Source: Bacteroidales bacterium
Lineage (GTDB): Bacteria > Bacteroidota > Bacteroidia > Bacteroidales > UBA932
Direction: 5' to 3'
DNA length: 64,000 nucleotides
NCBI GenBank assembly: GCA_024398075.1
Contig: JAKSJM010000001.1
Span: 1-64,000, forward strand
In this document: positions 51,651-61,563 of the stretch, piece after piece
Layout of the letters: each line of letters begins with the position of its first letter
How positions within the stretch are numbered: the first letter of the stretch is position 1
Notes under the pieces: model-generated
What the model was told of the DNA's origin: nothing
Databases searched by the model: none
Seen by the model: only the letters and a program-made list of their open reading frames with translations
Program-made: the position numbers and the translations under genes

Positions 51651-52808
51651 TTATTTTTTTAAGTTTTTTTCAATGAGTTTGTTAAGCCTTTCTACTGTGA
51701 GACCCGTCCTGAGGCCATCTGGCTCAGTGTTCATGCAGTAGTCCACGAGGCGATCGATGGTCGATGTGGCCACGTGCATGCGGGTGTCAGATGAAGCGTA
51801 GTAGATGAATACCTTCCCGTCCTTGTCGGCAATCCAGCCGTTCGCGAAGGTGACGTTCATGACGTCTCCGATGTACTCCTCTCCGTCAGGGGCAATGAAG
51901 AAGCCAGCGGGCTGCGCGATGACCTTGGTAGGGTCCTCGAGCGAAGTCATGTACATGTACAGGACGTAGCGGAGGCCCGAAGCGCAGCCGCGAACGCCGT
52001 GTGCGAGATGAAGCCAGCCCTTGTCGGTCTTGATAGGGTGTGGACCCTCTCCGTTCTTCACCTCGGTGATGGTGTGGTAGTGGCGGGCGTTGATGATCTT
52101 CTCCTCCTTTACCTCAGCGCAGGTGATGTCGTCGATGAGTGCCCAGCCGATGCCACCGCCGCTGCCGGCGTCGATGAATCCATCCTGAGGGCGTGTGTAG
52201 AGGGCATACTTGCCATCCACGAACTCAGGGTGCAGGCAGACGTTTCTCTGCTGTGAGCGAGACTTCAGGTCAGGGAGTCTCTCCCATGTGATGAGGTCCT
52301 TGGTACGGGCGATACCGCAGGCAGCGGTGGCTGCCGAAAGGTCAGCCTCGAGGTCATGGTCCTTTCTCTCCACGCAGAAGAGTCCGTAGATCCATCCGTC
52401 CTCGTGTCTGGTGAGTCTCATGTCGTAGACATTGGTAGCAGGCTCACCCCACTCAGGCATGGTGATAGGGCGCTCCCAGAAGCGGAAGTTGTCGACTCCG
52501 TTAGGGCTCTCGGCCACTGCGAAGAATGACTTTCTGTCCGCCGCCTCGACGCGCACTACGAGCACGTACTTGTCACCCCACTTGATGGCGCCGCTGTTGA
52601 ACGCTGCGTGGATGCCGAACCTCTCCATGAGGTATGGGTTTGTCTGCTCGTCGAGGTCGTATCTCCAGTACAGGGGAGCGTGCTCTCCTGTGAGGATAGG
52701 ATACTTATATCTTTCGTAGACTCCGTTTCCGTAGATCGGCTCATTCTTTCTCGTGATGAGCTTCTCGTGCTCGTTTGTGAGCATCTCAAGTCTTTCGTCA
52801 AAATTCAT
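51651..52808 (-). CDS. GH130 mannosylglucose phosphorylase
   Basis: 385 residues, cytoplasmic, with the five-bladed propeller fold and length of GH130. Asp129 in [19 protein letters not shown] matches the proton-donor Asp of 4-O-beta-D-mannosyl-D-glucose phosphorylase (Asp131 in the Bacteroides fragilis enzyme). [23 protein letters not shown] and [10 protein letters not shown] are family blocks. It splits Man-beta-1,4-Glc with phosphate into mannose 1-phosphate and glucose. In the classical pathway a 2-epimerase first converts mannobiose to Man-Glc; no epimerase is encoded in this window. It starts 15 bp after the GH5_4-like gene and ends 4 bp before the transporter. Confidence 0.92.
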   Translation of the reverse strand: MNFDERLEMLTNEHEKLITRKNEPIYGNGVYERYKYPILTGEHAPLYWRYDLDEQTNPYLMERFGIHAAFNSGAIKWGDKYVLVVRVEAADRKSFFAVAESPNGVDNFRFWERPITMPEWGEPATNVYDMRLTRHEDGWIYGLFCVERKDHDLEADLSAATAACGIARTKDLITWERLPDLKSRSQQRNVCLHPEFVDGKYALYTRPQDGFIDAGSGGGIGWALIDDITCAEVKEEKIINARHYHTITEVKNGEGPHPIKTDKGWLHLAHGVRGCASGLRYVLYMYMTSLEDPTKVIAQPAGFFIAPDGEEYIGDVMNVTFANGWIADKDGKVFIYYASSDTRMHVATSTIDRLVDYCMNTEPDGLRTGLTVERLNKLIEKNLKK

Positions 52809-52823
52809 TTTACTCTCTCTTTA

Positions 52824-54431
52824 TTAATTGGTAGGTGCGTGGTCGTAGATATAGTCAAGAGTGTAGCTCTTGTCCTTGTTTGTCATGGCCTTTACCATCA
52901 CATCGATGAGCTCCTTTGAGTGACCGATGTATGCTCCAGTGCCATGGTCGATGTATGCATGGTGCTCTGATCCAGCACCTGCGTTACCATTGTCCCAGAG
53001 GAAACATGGAAGGCCGTAGGTCTTCGCTGCCTTCACGAAGTACTCAAGGTAGTACTTCTGGCATCTCCACTCGACTGTGTTGTACTCGCGCATGCTACAT
53101 CCGAACTCGCCCAGATATACAGGAATACCCTTGGCGATGTAATTTGAGTTCAATGTGCCAAGCACATCGCGTATAGCCTTCTCGTCCCAGCTGTTGCCCA
53201 GGGTATGTCCCCATTTCTTCTGAGGAAGTCCTTCAGCGAGGGTGAAGTCGTATGGGTCATAGCAGTGTACAGCGAGCATGGTATGCTTGGCTGGGTCATT
53301 TGGCATGACGAAGTATTTGATGTATGTAGGACCAGCGCAGTATGTAGGCACTCCAAGCCAGCGTGTGGCATTGTTTCCACCAGTAGCACGTACTGCATCC
53401 ACGAATACCTGGTTCCACTGGTTCAGCACTGCTGACTGCTTGTCTGTATTTGAGCTTCCACCCCATTTACCGTCATTGATCTCGTTGAAAGATTCGAAGA
53501 TGAGGTAGTCCCCCTCGTTCTTGAACTCATTGGCTACATTGGTCCAGAAACCCTTGATCTGCTCCTTCACCTTGGTGTTCACTGCTTCATCTGTGGTGGC
53601 CTGCATGATGTTCAGCCACCTGTGGCCCATGGACTCGCTGCCGAGGTAGTGGTCCTCGTCGTGGTGGGTGTTTATGATGACCTGGAGGCCAGCATCGCGT
53701 GCCATACCCACTACTTCCTTGATTCTCTTCATCCATGCTTCATTGATGGTGTAATCAGGAGCGTCACCTATCATCTTGAGCCAGGTGATAGGGATTCTTA
53801 TGGTGCGGAAGCCCGCAGAACGAAGGCCTGTGAAAGTAGACTGCGTGCATTTAGGATTTCCCCAGCAGGTCTCGTCTGGATAAAGGAACTTGTCTCCAGC
53901 CCAGGTGCCGTTATAGAATGCATCGAAATGATTACCCATGTTCCATCCAAGTCCGAGCTTCTCGAGCTGCTTCCAGGCATCGTTGTCCTGAGGGTCTGGC
54001 TCTGGATCGGGGGTAGGAGGGAGCGGAGCGCTCTTTGTGGTGAAACTGAAGGTCACAGCCTTGGCTGCGTCCTGATTCTCCTTGAATCCCTTCACTATGC
54101 CTTCTGGTACGGTGACTGTATATTTGGTATCTCCCTTAAGACCATTTACTGTAAGAGTCAGCGAGGTGTTGTATGGGTTTACCTTTACTATCTTGGCATC
54201 ATTGTCAATCACTATCTTTGACTGGTCGGCAGTCATGCACTTGATGTTCTGATCATAGCTGATGGTGATGTTCAAATCTCCCTCATAGCCGATACCTGAA
54301 GCACCGTTTGCTGGGTCAGTGGAAACGCACTTTGGCGCTTCTGCAGATGGTACTTCTTCTACTGGTTTCTCTCCACATGCAACTGCCAGGAGCATTGCCG
54401 CAAGAGTCAAAAATTTGTTTGTCCTATTCAT
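52824..54431 (-). CDS. GH5 (GH5_4-like) endoglucanase lipoprotein
   Basis: 535 residues. Lipobox ends at Cys19 (LAVACGE). Residues about 30-130 form an Ig-like (Big_5) domain shared with the next-upstream GH26 protein, followed by a Pro-rich linker (PLPPTPDPEPDPQ). The GH5 barrel starts with LGLGWNMGNHFDA, has acid/base Glu317 in SFNEIND and nucleophile Glu442 in LGEFGC, and resembles subfamily 4 (endo-beta-1,4-glucanase, xyloglucanase, glucomannanase). Probably surface-exposed, cutting glucomannan internally. Gap to GH26 is 7 bp. Confidence 0.88.
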   Translation of the reverse strand: MNRTNKFLTLAAMLLAVACGEKPVEEVPSAEAPKCVSTDPANGASGIGYEGDLNITISYDQNIKCMTADQSKIVIDNDAKIVKVNPYNTSLTLTVNGLKGDTKYTVTVPEGIVKGFKENQDAAKAVTFSFTTKSAPLPPTPDPEPDPQDNDAWKQLEKLGLGWNMGNHFDAFYNGTWAGDKFLYPDETCWGNPKCTQSTFTGLRSAGFRTIRIPITWLKMIGDAPDYTINEAWMKRIKEVVGMARDAGLQVIINTHHDEDHYLGSESMGHRWLNIMQATTDEAVNTKVKEQIKGFWTNVANEFKNEGDYLIFESFNEINDGKWGGSSNTDKQSAVLNQWNQVFVDAVRATGGNNATRWLGVPTYCAGPTYIKYFVMPNDPAKHTMLAVHCYDPYDFTLAEGLPQKKWGHTLGNSWDEKAIRDVLGTLNSNYIAKGIPVYLGEFGCSMREYNTVEWRCQKYYLEYFVKAAKTYGLPCFLWDNGNAGAGSEHHAYIDHGTGAYIGHSKELIDVMVKAMTNKDKSYTLDYIYDHAPTN

Positions 54432-54438
54432 AATAGTT

Positions 54439-55896
54439 TTATTTCAATGATGGCATACTTTCACGGGTAATGACAGCGTCGCTGCCCATGAGCTTCTTCC
54501 AATATGAGTCAGTGTTATGCTTGTATGAGTTCGCATCGCTGCTCCAGACCATGTACCAGCTCCACTTGTTTCCTGCGGTGAAGCATGCTGCGGGCTCAGG
54601 AACATTGCCACACTCACTGATGGTGACGAGCTTCTTTCCCTTCGCCAGGTCCACACACGCCTGGTACTGACGGCTCTTCGCCGTCGTGTTTTCCTCATAT
54701 ATGTCTACACCAATGATGTCGACATACTCATCTCCAGGATACCAGTCGCTCCATTCTGCTTCTGCACCCTGTGTGGCATCAAGTGTCCAGACCCAGATGA
54801 GGTTATTAAGTCCATATTTCTGCTCGAACGTGTCGCGCATGAGTCTATAGAGTTTCTTGCAGTTCTCTGCGCCTCCACGACCCCACCAGAACCATGCGTT
54901 GTTCTGCTTACCGTAGAGGTTATAGTTTCCTGCAGCCTCGTGAAGTGGACGCCAGATGACTGGCACACCTGCTTCTTTCAAGATTTTGAGGTATCCAGCC
55001 ACCTTTTCCATGTCCTTCATGATGAAGTCATGCTGCCAGGTGCCTTCTTTGAGCGCTTCGGCGATGCTGAAGGTAGTCTTGTCGCTATAGAAATTGTAAC
55101 CGTTGAAGTCGCCCTTGTTCAGGCCGTTCTCCCAGTCGGTCTTTGAGTTTGGCACGTTCCAGTGCCACATATAATTGACCAGACCGCCAGCGTTCCAATG
55201 CTCAATCGGAGCTGACATGTCTTCATAATTTACAACCCAAGTCCACCCCTGAGGGGTAGGAGAGTACTGCAGGAAGATGAAGTCGTATCCTGCAAGTGCC
55301 GGATGCTTTCCGGTCTTTGTGTAGATGAGGTTTACGTGCTCATTGTTATTCGCTGTACCCTCACTCTGCACACCACTCAGCATCTTCTTTCCGCTCTGCT
55401 CAAGAAGGAATCTATATACATTCTTTGCCTGTGCGGTGGCATTTTTGTTTGAGAGCTCGGTGACAGGGGAGAGCTCGTAATGCTTCTCTACCGGTTTCTC
55501 TTTGGTCGAGAAGGAGATGGTGACTCCTTTCGCGGCCTTCTGGTTCTCCTTGTATCCTTCAATGCAGCCGTCAGGTACGCTGAGGATATAGGTTTTTCCA
55601 GTTTCCAGTCCGTCTACGCTTATGGTGACGTCCTGCATGTAGGCATTCACTTTCGTGATTATCGCTCCGTTGTCTACAGAGATCGATGCCTGATTCTTCG
55701 TGAGGCACTTGACATTCTGGTCATATGTCAGCTTAATGTCAATGGATGTGCCCGCGATATCCTTTACTCCACTTTCTGGTGTGCTGCTTACTAATACAGG
55801 AGCTTCATTCTCCTGCTGTACGACAGGGTCGTTTCCATTACATGAATACATGATGGAAAGCGCTGCTGCTATTAGTGGAAGTATATTTTTTCTCAT
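54439..55896 (-). CDS. GH26 endo-beta-1,4-mannanase lipoprotein
   Basis: 485 residues. Lipobox ends at Cys19 (SIMYSCN). An N-terminal Ig-like domain (about 30-135), similar to that of the adjacent GH5 enzyme (TYDQNVKCLTKNQ against SYDQNIKCMTADQ), precedes the GH26 barrel. Acid/base Glu320 is in WRPLHEAAG and nucleophile Glu428 in TISECGN; WFWWGRGGAENCKKLYRLM is typical of GH26 mannanases. It cuts mannan or glucomannan at the cell surface or in the periplasm. It starts after a hairpin that separates it from the binding-protein gene upstream (54 bp gap). Confidence 0.92.
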   Translation of the reverse strand: MRKNILPLIAAALSIMYSCNGNDPVVQQENEAPVLVSSTPESGVKDIAGTSIDIKLTYDQNVKCLTKNQASISVDNGAIITKVNAYMQDVTISVDGLETGKTYILSVPDGCIEGYKENQKAAKGVTISFSTKEKPVEKHYELSPVTELSNKNATAQAKNVYRFLLEQSGKKMLSGVQSEGTANNNEHVNLIYTKTGKHPALAGYDFIFLQYSPTPQGWTWVVNYEDMSAPIEHWNAGGLVNYMWHWNVPNSKTDWENGLNKGDFNGYNFYSDKTTFSIAEALKEGTWQHDFIMKDMEKVAGYLKILKEAGVPVIWRPLHEAAGNYNLYGKQNNAWFWWGRGGAENCKKLYRLMRDTFEQKYGLNNLIWVWTLDATQGAEAEWSDWYPGDEYVDIIGVDIYEENTTAKSRQYQACVDLAKGKKLVTISECGNVPEPAACFTAGNKWSWYMVWSSDANSYKHNTDSYWKKLMGSDAVITRESMPSLK

Positions 55897-55911
55897 GATT
55901 AAGTAATAAAA

Positions 55912-55945
55912 AAAGGCGGCGACACGGCTGCCGCCGCCCTTTTTA
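55912..55945 (-). terminator. intra-locus hairpin with T-tract (attenuator or terminator)
   Basis: Stem GGCGGCG / CGCCGCC (55915-55921 and 55932-55938). In the minus-strand direction it is followed by about eight T, so it looks like a rho-independent terminator between the surface-binding gene and the GH26 gene. No promoter was seen after it, so partial readthrough is inferred. Confidence 0.78.
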
Positions 55946-55950
55946 TAATC

Positions 55951-56685
55951 TTACAGGAGACCTACTCCTGTGAGAATGAACCATTTTGCACAAACTACGA
56001 GACCACCCTTCTCAGTAAGCTGAACGAGGTCATCTGCAGTGAGTGTGATAGAGATTTCACCTGACTCGTCGAGAGGAACGTTACCGTCGCCGTCTGAACC
56101 AGGGAGAGTCTTCCATGAAGGAAGAGCTGCCCAGCTACCATTACCGCAGCGCATTTCTACTCTCTCGCCTTCTGGCATTGCAGGGTCATACTCGTAGTGG
56201 AGGATGAGCTTGGTGCCCTCCTCAACTGTAGACCAGTCATAGCCACCCCATGCAAGACTCTGCATACCGTTTGCCCATCCGCCTACGGCAAATGAACCAG
56301 ACCATATAGTCTTCTCCTGTGGGATGTCTGAGATAAGAACAACCTTCTCTACGATGAACCATGCTGCACAGATCACGAGACCACCCTTCTCAGTAAGCTG
56401 AACGAGGTCATCCTTGGTGAGCTTGATAGAGAGATAGCTGCTACCATCTGCGAGTGGAACGTTTCCATCGCCATCAGCACCTGGAAGCTGCTTCCATGAA
56501 GGAAGTGCTGCCCAGCTACCGTTACCGGCGCGCATCTGATGGTAGTCACCGTCTGGATCAAGTGAGTAGTAGATAATGAGCTCGGTGCCAGCCTTAACCT
56601 GGCTCCAGTCATATCCACCCCATGCGAGATCCTGCATACCTGCTGCCCAGCCGCCTACCTTGAAGCTGCCTTCCCAGATAGTCAC
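55951..56685 (-). repeat. tandem gene-internal duplication (two 120-codon modules)
   Basis: Copy 1 is coded by 56685-56314 and copy 2 by 56313-55951. They share long stretches at DNA level as well, such as the codons for NGSWAALPSW and TEKGGLV, so the duplication is probably recent. Confidence 0.8.
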
Positions 56686-58305
56686 GATGTTCTGCTCGAG
56701 CTGAACATTGATAGGATTAGGCTGTACCTCTGTGTCTCCGTCATAGAGAACGAAGTTTACAGAGTATGAACCGACCTTCATCCAAGGCATGAGGAAACGG
56801 ATTTCATCGTCCTTGCGGATGCTGTATGAGGTAACCTTAGTGCTACCGATATAGATGGTCTCTACGAGGTTCAGGTTAGAACCCTTGATAACAACCTCCT
56901 GACCGATGTGCTGAGCCTCAGGGATAGAAGTTACGATCACCTTGCTGTGATACTTCATGGTAACTTCCTGCTCTGAAGAAACCTTCTCGCCATTTGCAAG
57001 CTCGAGGGTAACAACACCACCTACTGAGGTAACTGCTGTAGCGAGTGTGAGCTCAGTAGCGCTCATAGCTGAAATCTCAACCTCCTTGCCACCGATATAA
57101 GCCTTGACTGCGAGGTCGAGGTTTGTACCGCTTACCTTTACAGGCTCATCACCAGCATAAAGCTCGAGAGGAGCTACAGATGTGATAGTAGGCATAACGA
57201 GGCTGTAAGCCACGGTTACAGAGTTTCCATTTGCATGGTAAAGAACAGCATCGCCTGCCTTTGCAACAGCAGGAACTGTGGCCTTGATAGAACCGTTATC
57301 GTAGGTGAAATCTGCGCTCTCAGCACCATTGAAGTCTACCCTGGTGACAACGTCGAGATCCTTACCATCGATAAGGAGTTCCTGACCTGCCTTAGGAGTG
57401 TTCTTCACTGTAAGTGCAGAAGGCATGATGCAAGCGATCTCACCAGCAGCAAACTCATCACCAGCAAATGAAACTGCTGTGAATGCTCCGTCTGTTGCAA
57501 AGCTTGGAACGGCTACGGTGATGGATGCATTGTCCTCTGCGAGGTTGAATACATCTACAACCTCAGTAGCTTCTCCCTTCTGGAAAGTGAAGTATGAGAT
57601 CATTTCCAGATGCTGTCCGTTTACGGTAAGCTCGTCAGAAACCTTTACGTTCTTCTTTGCAGACTTTGTTACTGAAGGCTTGCCGATTACGAGATCATTC
57701 TCAGAGTAGAAGAGGTTCTCCACCTCACCACCATCGGAGAGGATGATCTTTCCGGTGACTGCAGTAGCTGGAACTACTACCTTTGCCTCGTGACGTGTAG
57801 AGCCTTCCAAGACTGGAACGTTCTCGCCACCTTCGAAGGTAACTGACTGCACAAGCTGCATGTAATCTCCCTTGAGGGTGATGACATCACCTGGATATGC
57901 AATTTCAGGAGCTGTGAAACCATCGAATACGATAGGCTCCTGGTATGTGAGCTCGCTGCGTGTCTTGAACTCCTGACCGTCCTTGGACTTGAGAGTTACG
58001 TAACCAATCTCTGGTCCCTCAACAGGTAGAGTGACGCGGATTTCGCTGGTCTTTCCGGATGTGACTACCTCGATGTTGGTGATGGCGCCTACTCCAGGAA
58101 CATTCACCTCAGAGATATTCTGAAGGTTTGAACCGAAGAAGCGAAGCTGTGCACCACGCATCACAGGGTTAGGTCCGAAAGAAGCAAGAGTAACAGCGGT
58201 GTCAGAATACTGGTTTGTGTCCAGTTCCTTTACGGTACAGCTGGTAATGCCAAGGGCAAAAGCGGCTGCACAGATTATTGCTGAGATTTTATTAATTCTT
58301 TTCAT
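55951..58305 (-). CDS. IPT/TIG-repeat surface glycan-binding lipoprotein with duplicated C-terminal module
   Basis: 784 residues. Lipobox ends at Cys23 (LGITSCTV). About five IPT/TIG-like beta-sandwich repeats (roughly 35-540; LASFGPNPVMRGAQLRFFG, DGFTAPEIAYPGDVITLKG, VAPLELYAGDEPVKVSG) are followed by two tandem copies of a 120-residue module at 541-664 and 665-784. Both copies share the blocks GGWAxGMQxLAWGGYDWS, NGSWAALPSW and DDLVQLTEKGGLV, rich in Trp and Tyr, which suggests two glycan-binding sites. It takes the SusE/F-like position in the mannan locus. Start at ATG 58305 gives the lipoprotein signal; an in-frame ATG at 58317 adds four residues. Confidence 0.85.
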   Translation of the reverse strand: MKRINKISAIICAAAFALGITSCTVKELDTNQYSDTAVTLASFGPNPVMRGAQLRFFGSNLQNISEVNVPGVGAITNIEVVTSGKTSEIRVTLPVEGPEIGYVTLKSKDGQEFKTRSELTYQEPIVFDGFTAPEIAYPGDVITLKGDYMQLVQSVTFEGGENVPVLEGSTRHEAKVVVPATAVTGKIILSDGGEVENLFYSENDLVIGKPSVTKSAKKNVKVSDELTVNGQHLEMISYFTFQKGEATEVVDVFNLAEDNASITVAVPSFATDGAFTAVSFAGDEFAAGEIACIMPSALTVKNTPKAGQELLIDGKDLDVVTRVDFNGAESADFTYDNGSIKATVPAVAKAGDAVLYHANGNSVTVAYSLVMPTITSVAPLELYAGDEPVKVSGTNLDLAVKAYIGGKEVEISAMSATELTLATAVTSVGGVVTLELANGEKVSSEQEVTMKYHSKVIVTSIPEAQHIGQEVVIKGSNLNLVETIYIGSTKVTSYSIRKDDEIRFLMPWMKVGSYSVNFVLYDGDTEVQPNPINVQLEQNIVTIWEGSFKVGGWAAGMQDLAWGGYDWSQVKAGTELIIYYSLDPDGDYHQMRAGNGSWAALPSWKQLPGADGDGNVPLADGSSYLSIKLTKDDLVQLTEKGGLVICAAWFIVEKVVLISDIPQEKTIWSGSFAVGGWANGMQSLAWGGYDWSTVEEGTKLILHYEYDPAMPEGERVEMRCGNGSWAALPSWKTLPGSDGDGNVPLDESGEISITLTADDLVQLTEKGGLVVCAKWFILTGVGLL

Positions 58306-58320
58306 CTTGTTCTGCATTTA

Positions 58321-59661
58321 TTATCTAGCTGGTACGGCACGGATGTTATCCACATAGACGATAGGGCTACATGGAGTACCCTCGCTTGAGGTACCACCTG
58401 CGAAGAAGAGCTCGAGGTTAGAGAAGCAGTCAGGTGTAAGTGTACCTGTAGCCATTGAACCATCGAAGAATGAGGTGAAGTCTGAGATAGGGAAGGTAAC
58501 GGTAATCCACTCACCATTGGTGTCGAAGCTACCGGTTGCTGCCCAAGGTCTCCACATGTAGCGTGGGAGAGAGATGCTGGCGTTGTTGAAATAGGTGTTG
58601 TTACATCCAGGGAGGGTGACTCCGTAGATATCCTTAACATCAGCATTGCCATTTGATACATGCTGCACACCAGAGAAGATGATCTGCATAGGACATCCGG
58701 TCCAAGGGGTAGAAGGGTCGATCTTGATCTCGAACTTGAGTACCATGGAACCGAAGTTAGAGAAGTCAACGATGTCGATAAGACGACGGCCATCCCAAGT
58801 TCCATAAGTCTCAGGATCCTGCCAGTTACCAGCCCAGTACTCGAAATGAGCGTCACCATCGTGCCAGTCTCCGCCGTCGGCTGTGAACTCCTGTCTTGAA
58901 CCATTGAGCTGCAAGCACTGACCAGATACTCCGCCATCAACGATAGGCGCAGCATGCCAGCCCTTGTTTGCAGTGTAAAGACCATTGGTTCCATCGAAGT
59001 CGAAGAGAAGACCTCTGTTGTCACGGAACATGAACTCTGAAGAACCGGTACCAGAAGCGGTAGTAACCTTTACTCTACCAGGCTGTGCTCCTGCAGGAAC
59101 CTTTACCTTGATGGTCTCAAGGGTGATGTCTGCATCTGGGATGTTCTCAACAGTAGCGTTAGGGAACTCAACAACGAGTGCTGCACCTGCTTTCTGGTAG
59201 AAATAGCTACCAGTGATAGTAACCTCCTGTCCGTCAGCAGCATATTCGAAAGACATGCTCTTGACACGAGGTGCAGGAGGAAGAACACGGAAATTATATG
59301 TTACGGTATCCGACTTGGCTGTAACGAGGTAGATCTTGTCTGTCTCGACCTTCGCCATCGTCTTAGGAACCTGAACTAGAAGAGTGTTGTCAGTGATGTA
59401 ACTGGTGTTCAGGATGGCCTGCTGGTCATTGAACAGTACTTCGTGCACACTCTTGAGGTTCTCACCGAGGATACATACTACCTCCTCCATGAAAGCCTGC
59501 TCAATATAGGTGTCTTTATCTGCATAGCGCACGCTATGGACTGTAGGCACACCTTCTGTCGCGCGGAAACGCTGTGGGTAATCCGCTTTGTCGCAAGAGC
59601 TGAGACCTGAGACAAGAAGTGTAGCTGCAAACAGATAGCTGATTGTCTTAAAAGATTTCAT
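58321..59661 (-). CDS. surface glycan-binding protein (SGBP-B-like lipoprotein)
   Basis: 446 residues. Lipobox ends at Cys23 (SGLSSCDK). Two IPT/TIG-type domains (about 40-130 and 130-215; FEYAADGQEVTITGSYFYQ) lead into a C-terminal region (about 225-446) with aromatic-rich stretches WHAAPIVDGG, DAHFEYWAGNWQDPETYGTWDG and RPWAATGSFDTNGEW, as in the glycan-binding surface proteins of mannan and xylan loci. It would hold glucomannan at the cell surface for SusD. It starts 13 bp after the SusD stop and ends 15 bp before the next binding protein. Confidence 0.87.
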   Translation of the reverse strand: MKSFKTISYLFAATLLVSGLSSCDKADYPQRFRATEGVPTVHSVRYADKDTYIEQAFMEEVVCILGENLKSVHEVLFNDQQAILNTSYITDNTLLVQVPKTMAKVETDKIYLVTAKSDTVTYNFRVLPPAPRVKSMSFEYAADGQEVTITGSYFYQKAGAALVVEFPNATVENIPDADITLETIKVKVPAGAQPGRVKVTTASGTGSSEFMFRDNRGLLFDFDGTNGLYTANKGWHAAPIVDGGVSGQCLQLNGSRQEFTADGGDWHDGDAHFEYWAGNWQDPETYGTWDGRRLIDIVDFSNFGSMVLKFEIKIDPSTPWTGCPMQIIFSGVQHVSNGNADVKDIYGVTLPGCNNTYFNNASISLPRYMWRPWAATGSFDTNGEWITVTFPISDFTSFFDGSMATGTLTPDCFSNLELFFAGGTSSEGTPCSPIVYVDNIRAVPAR

Positions 59662-59674
59662 TTCTTACTTCAAA

Positions 59675-61546
59675 TTAAAAGTTATACTTGTAGAGCTCAC
59701 GTACATTTACAACCGCTGCAACTGCATCGGAGGCCATGTTGCCATTGAATACCACGTCCTCGGTTGGGAATGGAAGGGTGAAGCTGGTAGCTGTTACGTT
59801 AGGTGAATCATAGTCACCAACATAATCCTTGTCTGCGTTTCCATAGTATACATCAGCTGGGTTATACTCGAACTTGGTCATGTCTGACTCGAAGTATTTC
59901 TTGTAAACATCACCCAGACCATTGTAAGTAGAGCGTCTCTGAGCCTTGAGCTCAGCGATAACCTTGTCCATCTGGAAGTAAGAACGACGTACGAAATCGT
60001 ACCAGTAGTCACCCTCGCCAGAAAGCTCGAGACGACGCTCCTTCCAGATGTCCTCACGTGTTACTGAGCTTACCTTGTACTTAGCATCGAAGTCTGCTTC
60101 TGAGACGCCAGTTCCGTCGAGAACGCCATAAGCGCGCTTGCGGATCATGTTCACTTTCTCAGTAGCAGCAGCATTGTCAGTATCAACTACTGCCTCTGCA
60201 TATACGAGATATACGTCACCGAGACGAAGGATATGTGTAGGAAGCTGATATGCCATACGATCTGCAGGTGTTCCTACGCCTGCTGAATGGTCTGCATTGT
60301 CACCATAGAGGTGCTTTACGCAGTTTGTTCCTGTAGGACACTCCATCTGACCAGGGCCGCCATCAGCGTATGCCTTTGCCTCGCCATCTGTTGCTGTTGT
60401 GGCGAAAAGACCTGCGATGTAGTTGAAACCGGTGCGTCCGTAGATAGGATCTACACGGTCGGTCCAGAAGTACTCGTAGTGGTCGCCAGGCATCATCATA
60501 GAGCACTGACGACGCTTGTCAAGCTCCTTGTTGTTTCCCTTGGCATCAACTCTCCTTGATGGGTCGTCGAGAACTGAAGCGTTGAATGCATCTGCGAGAT
60601 CAACTGAAGGGCCGCCCCAACCGCCCCAGAGGTCACCATTCTCACTGAAGCCCTCAATCATGAGGTCACTCTGGAGGGTGTTCTGACGTGTCCACTGACC
60701 GCCTGAGATAGCCCACTGCCAGCTGATAAGAGGCTCACCTGTGGCGTTGAACTGCTTTGGCGAAAGACGGAAGATGTCAGAGTACTTAGGAGTAAGTGCA
60801 CGTCCTGAATTGTCGATAACATCCTTTGCATACTTCGCTGCCTGGGCAAGGTCCTCAGAGTTGAGGCTTCCAGAAAGGCCAGCCTTGGTGAGGTATACCT
60901 TTGCAAGGAGACCCTCAGCTGCGTAGTAGTCGATACGGTTATAAGAACCGATGTACGCGTTCTTAGGAAGAAGTTCCATAGCTTTCTCAAGAGTCATGAT
61001 GATGTATTCGTAGACACAAGATTTTTCAACCTTCTCTACGTTGTTATACTCACCAGTACCGAGGAGCTCTGCGTTGTCGTGGATAATAGGAACTTCACCG
61101 AATGAACGGACGAGGAAGAAATATGCAAGAGCCTTGAGGGTGAGTGCCTCACCGATAGCCTGGTTCTTGACTGCCTGTGTTGCTGTGCCTGTAGTGGTCT
61201 CGAGGATGTTCTTGATCACTGTGTTTGCATGAGCATTTACAGACCAGAGTGAATATGACATGTTCATGAGGTCGATATCTGTACCGTTTGCTGTAAGCGT
61301 AAGGTATGGTGAACCACCCCAATACATGTTTCCTGACATAACCTCACCCACCTTGATGAATCCACGCTGGAAGTCATACCATGGAGAGTTATATAGGTAG
61401 TTTACGCCCTGAAGCACCTGCTCGTCTGTCTGATAGAAGTTAGAGGTGTTGTAGTTATCTACTGTTGGGCGGTTCAGGAATTCCTGACAAGATGCTGCTG
61501 AAAGGAGAGCACCTGCGATGACAATGCCTTTAAGTATGTTTTTCAT
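59675..61546 (-). CDS. SusD-like substrate-binding lipoprotein (mannan locus)
   Basis: 623 residues from ATG 61546; an in-frame ATG at 61561 adds five residues before the signal. Lipobox ends at Cys20 (SAASCQEF). SusD-family blocks are LNRPTVDNYNTSNFYQTDEQ near the N terminus, NQAIGEALTLKALAYFFLVRSFGEVP, and the C-terminal WKERRLELSGEGDYWYDFVRR. It pairs with the SusC encoded 17 bp upstream and captures mannan oligosaccharides at the cell surface. Confidence 0.93.
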   Translation of the reverse strand: MKNILKGIVIAGALLSAASCQEFLNRPTVDNYNTSNFYQTDEQVLQGVNYLYNSPWYDFQRGFIKVGEVMSGNMYWGGSPYLTLTANGTDIDLMNMSYSLWSVNAHANTVIKNILETTTGTATQAVKNQAIGEALTLKALAYFFLVRSFGEVPIIHDNAELLGTGEYNNVEKVEKSCVYEYIIMTLEKAMELLPKNAYIGSYNRIDYYAAEGLLAKVYLTKAGLSGSLNSEDLAQAAKYAKDVIDNSGRALTPKYSDIFRLSPKQFNATGEPLISWQWAISGGQWTRQNTLQSDLMIEGFSENGDLWGGWGGPSVDLADAFNASVLDDPSRRVDAKGNNKELDKRRQCSMMMPGDHYEYFWTDRVDPIYGRTGFNYIAGLFATTATDGEAKAYADGGPGQMECPTGTNCVKHLYGDNADHSAGVGTPADRMAYQLPTHILRLGDVYLVYAEAVVDTDNAAATEKVNMIRKRAYGVLDGTGVSEADFDAKYKVSSVTREDIWKERRLELSGEGDYWYDFVRRSYFQMDKVIAELKAQRRSTYNGLGDVYKKYFESDMTKFEYNPADVYYGNADKDYVGDYDSPNVTATSFTLPFPTEDVVFNGNMASDAVAAVVNVRELYKYNF

Positions 61547-61563
61547 TGTTATACCCTCCATGA

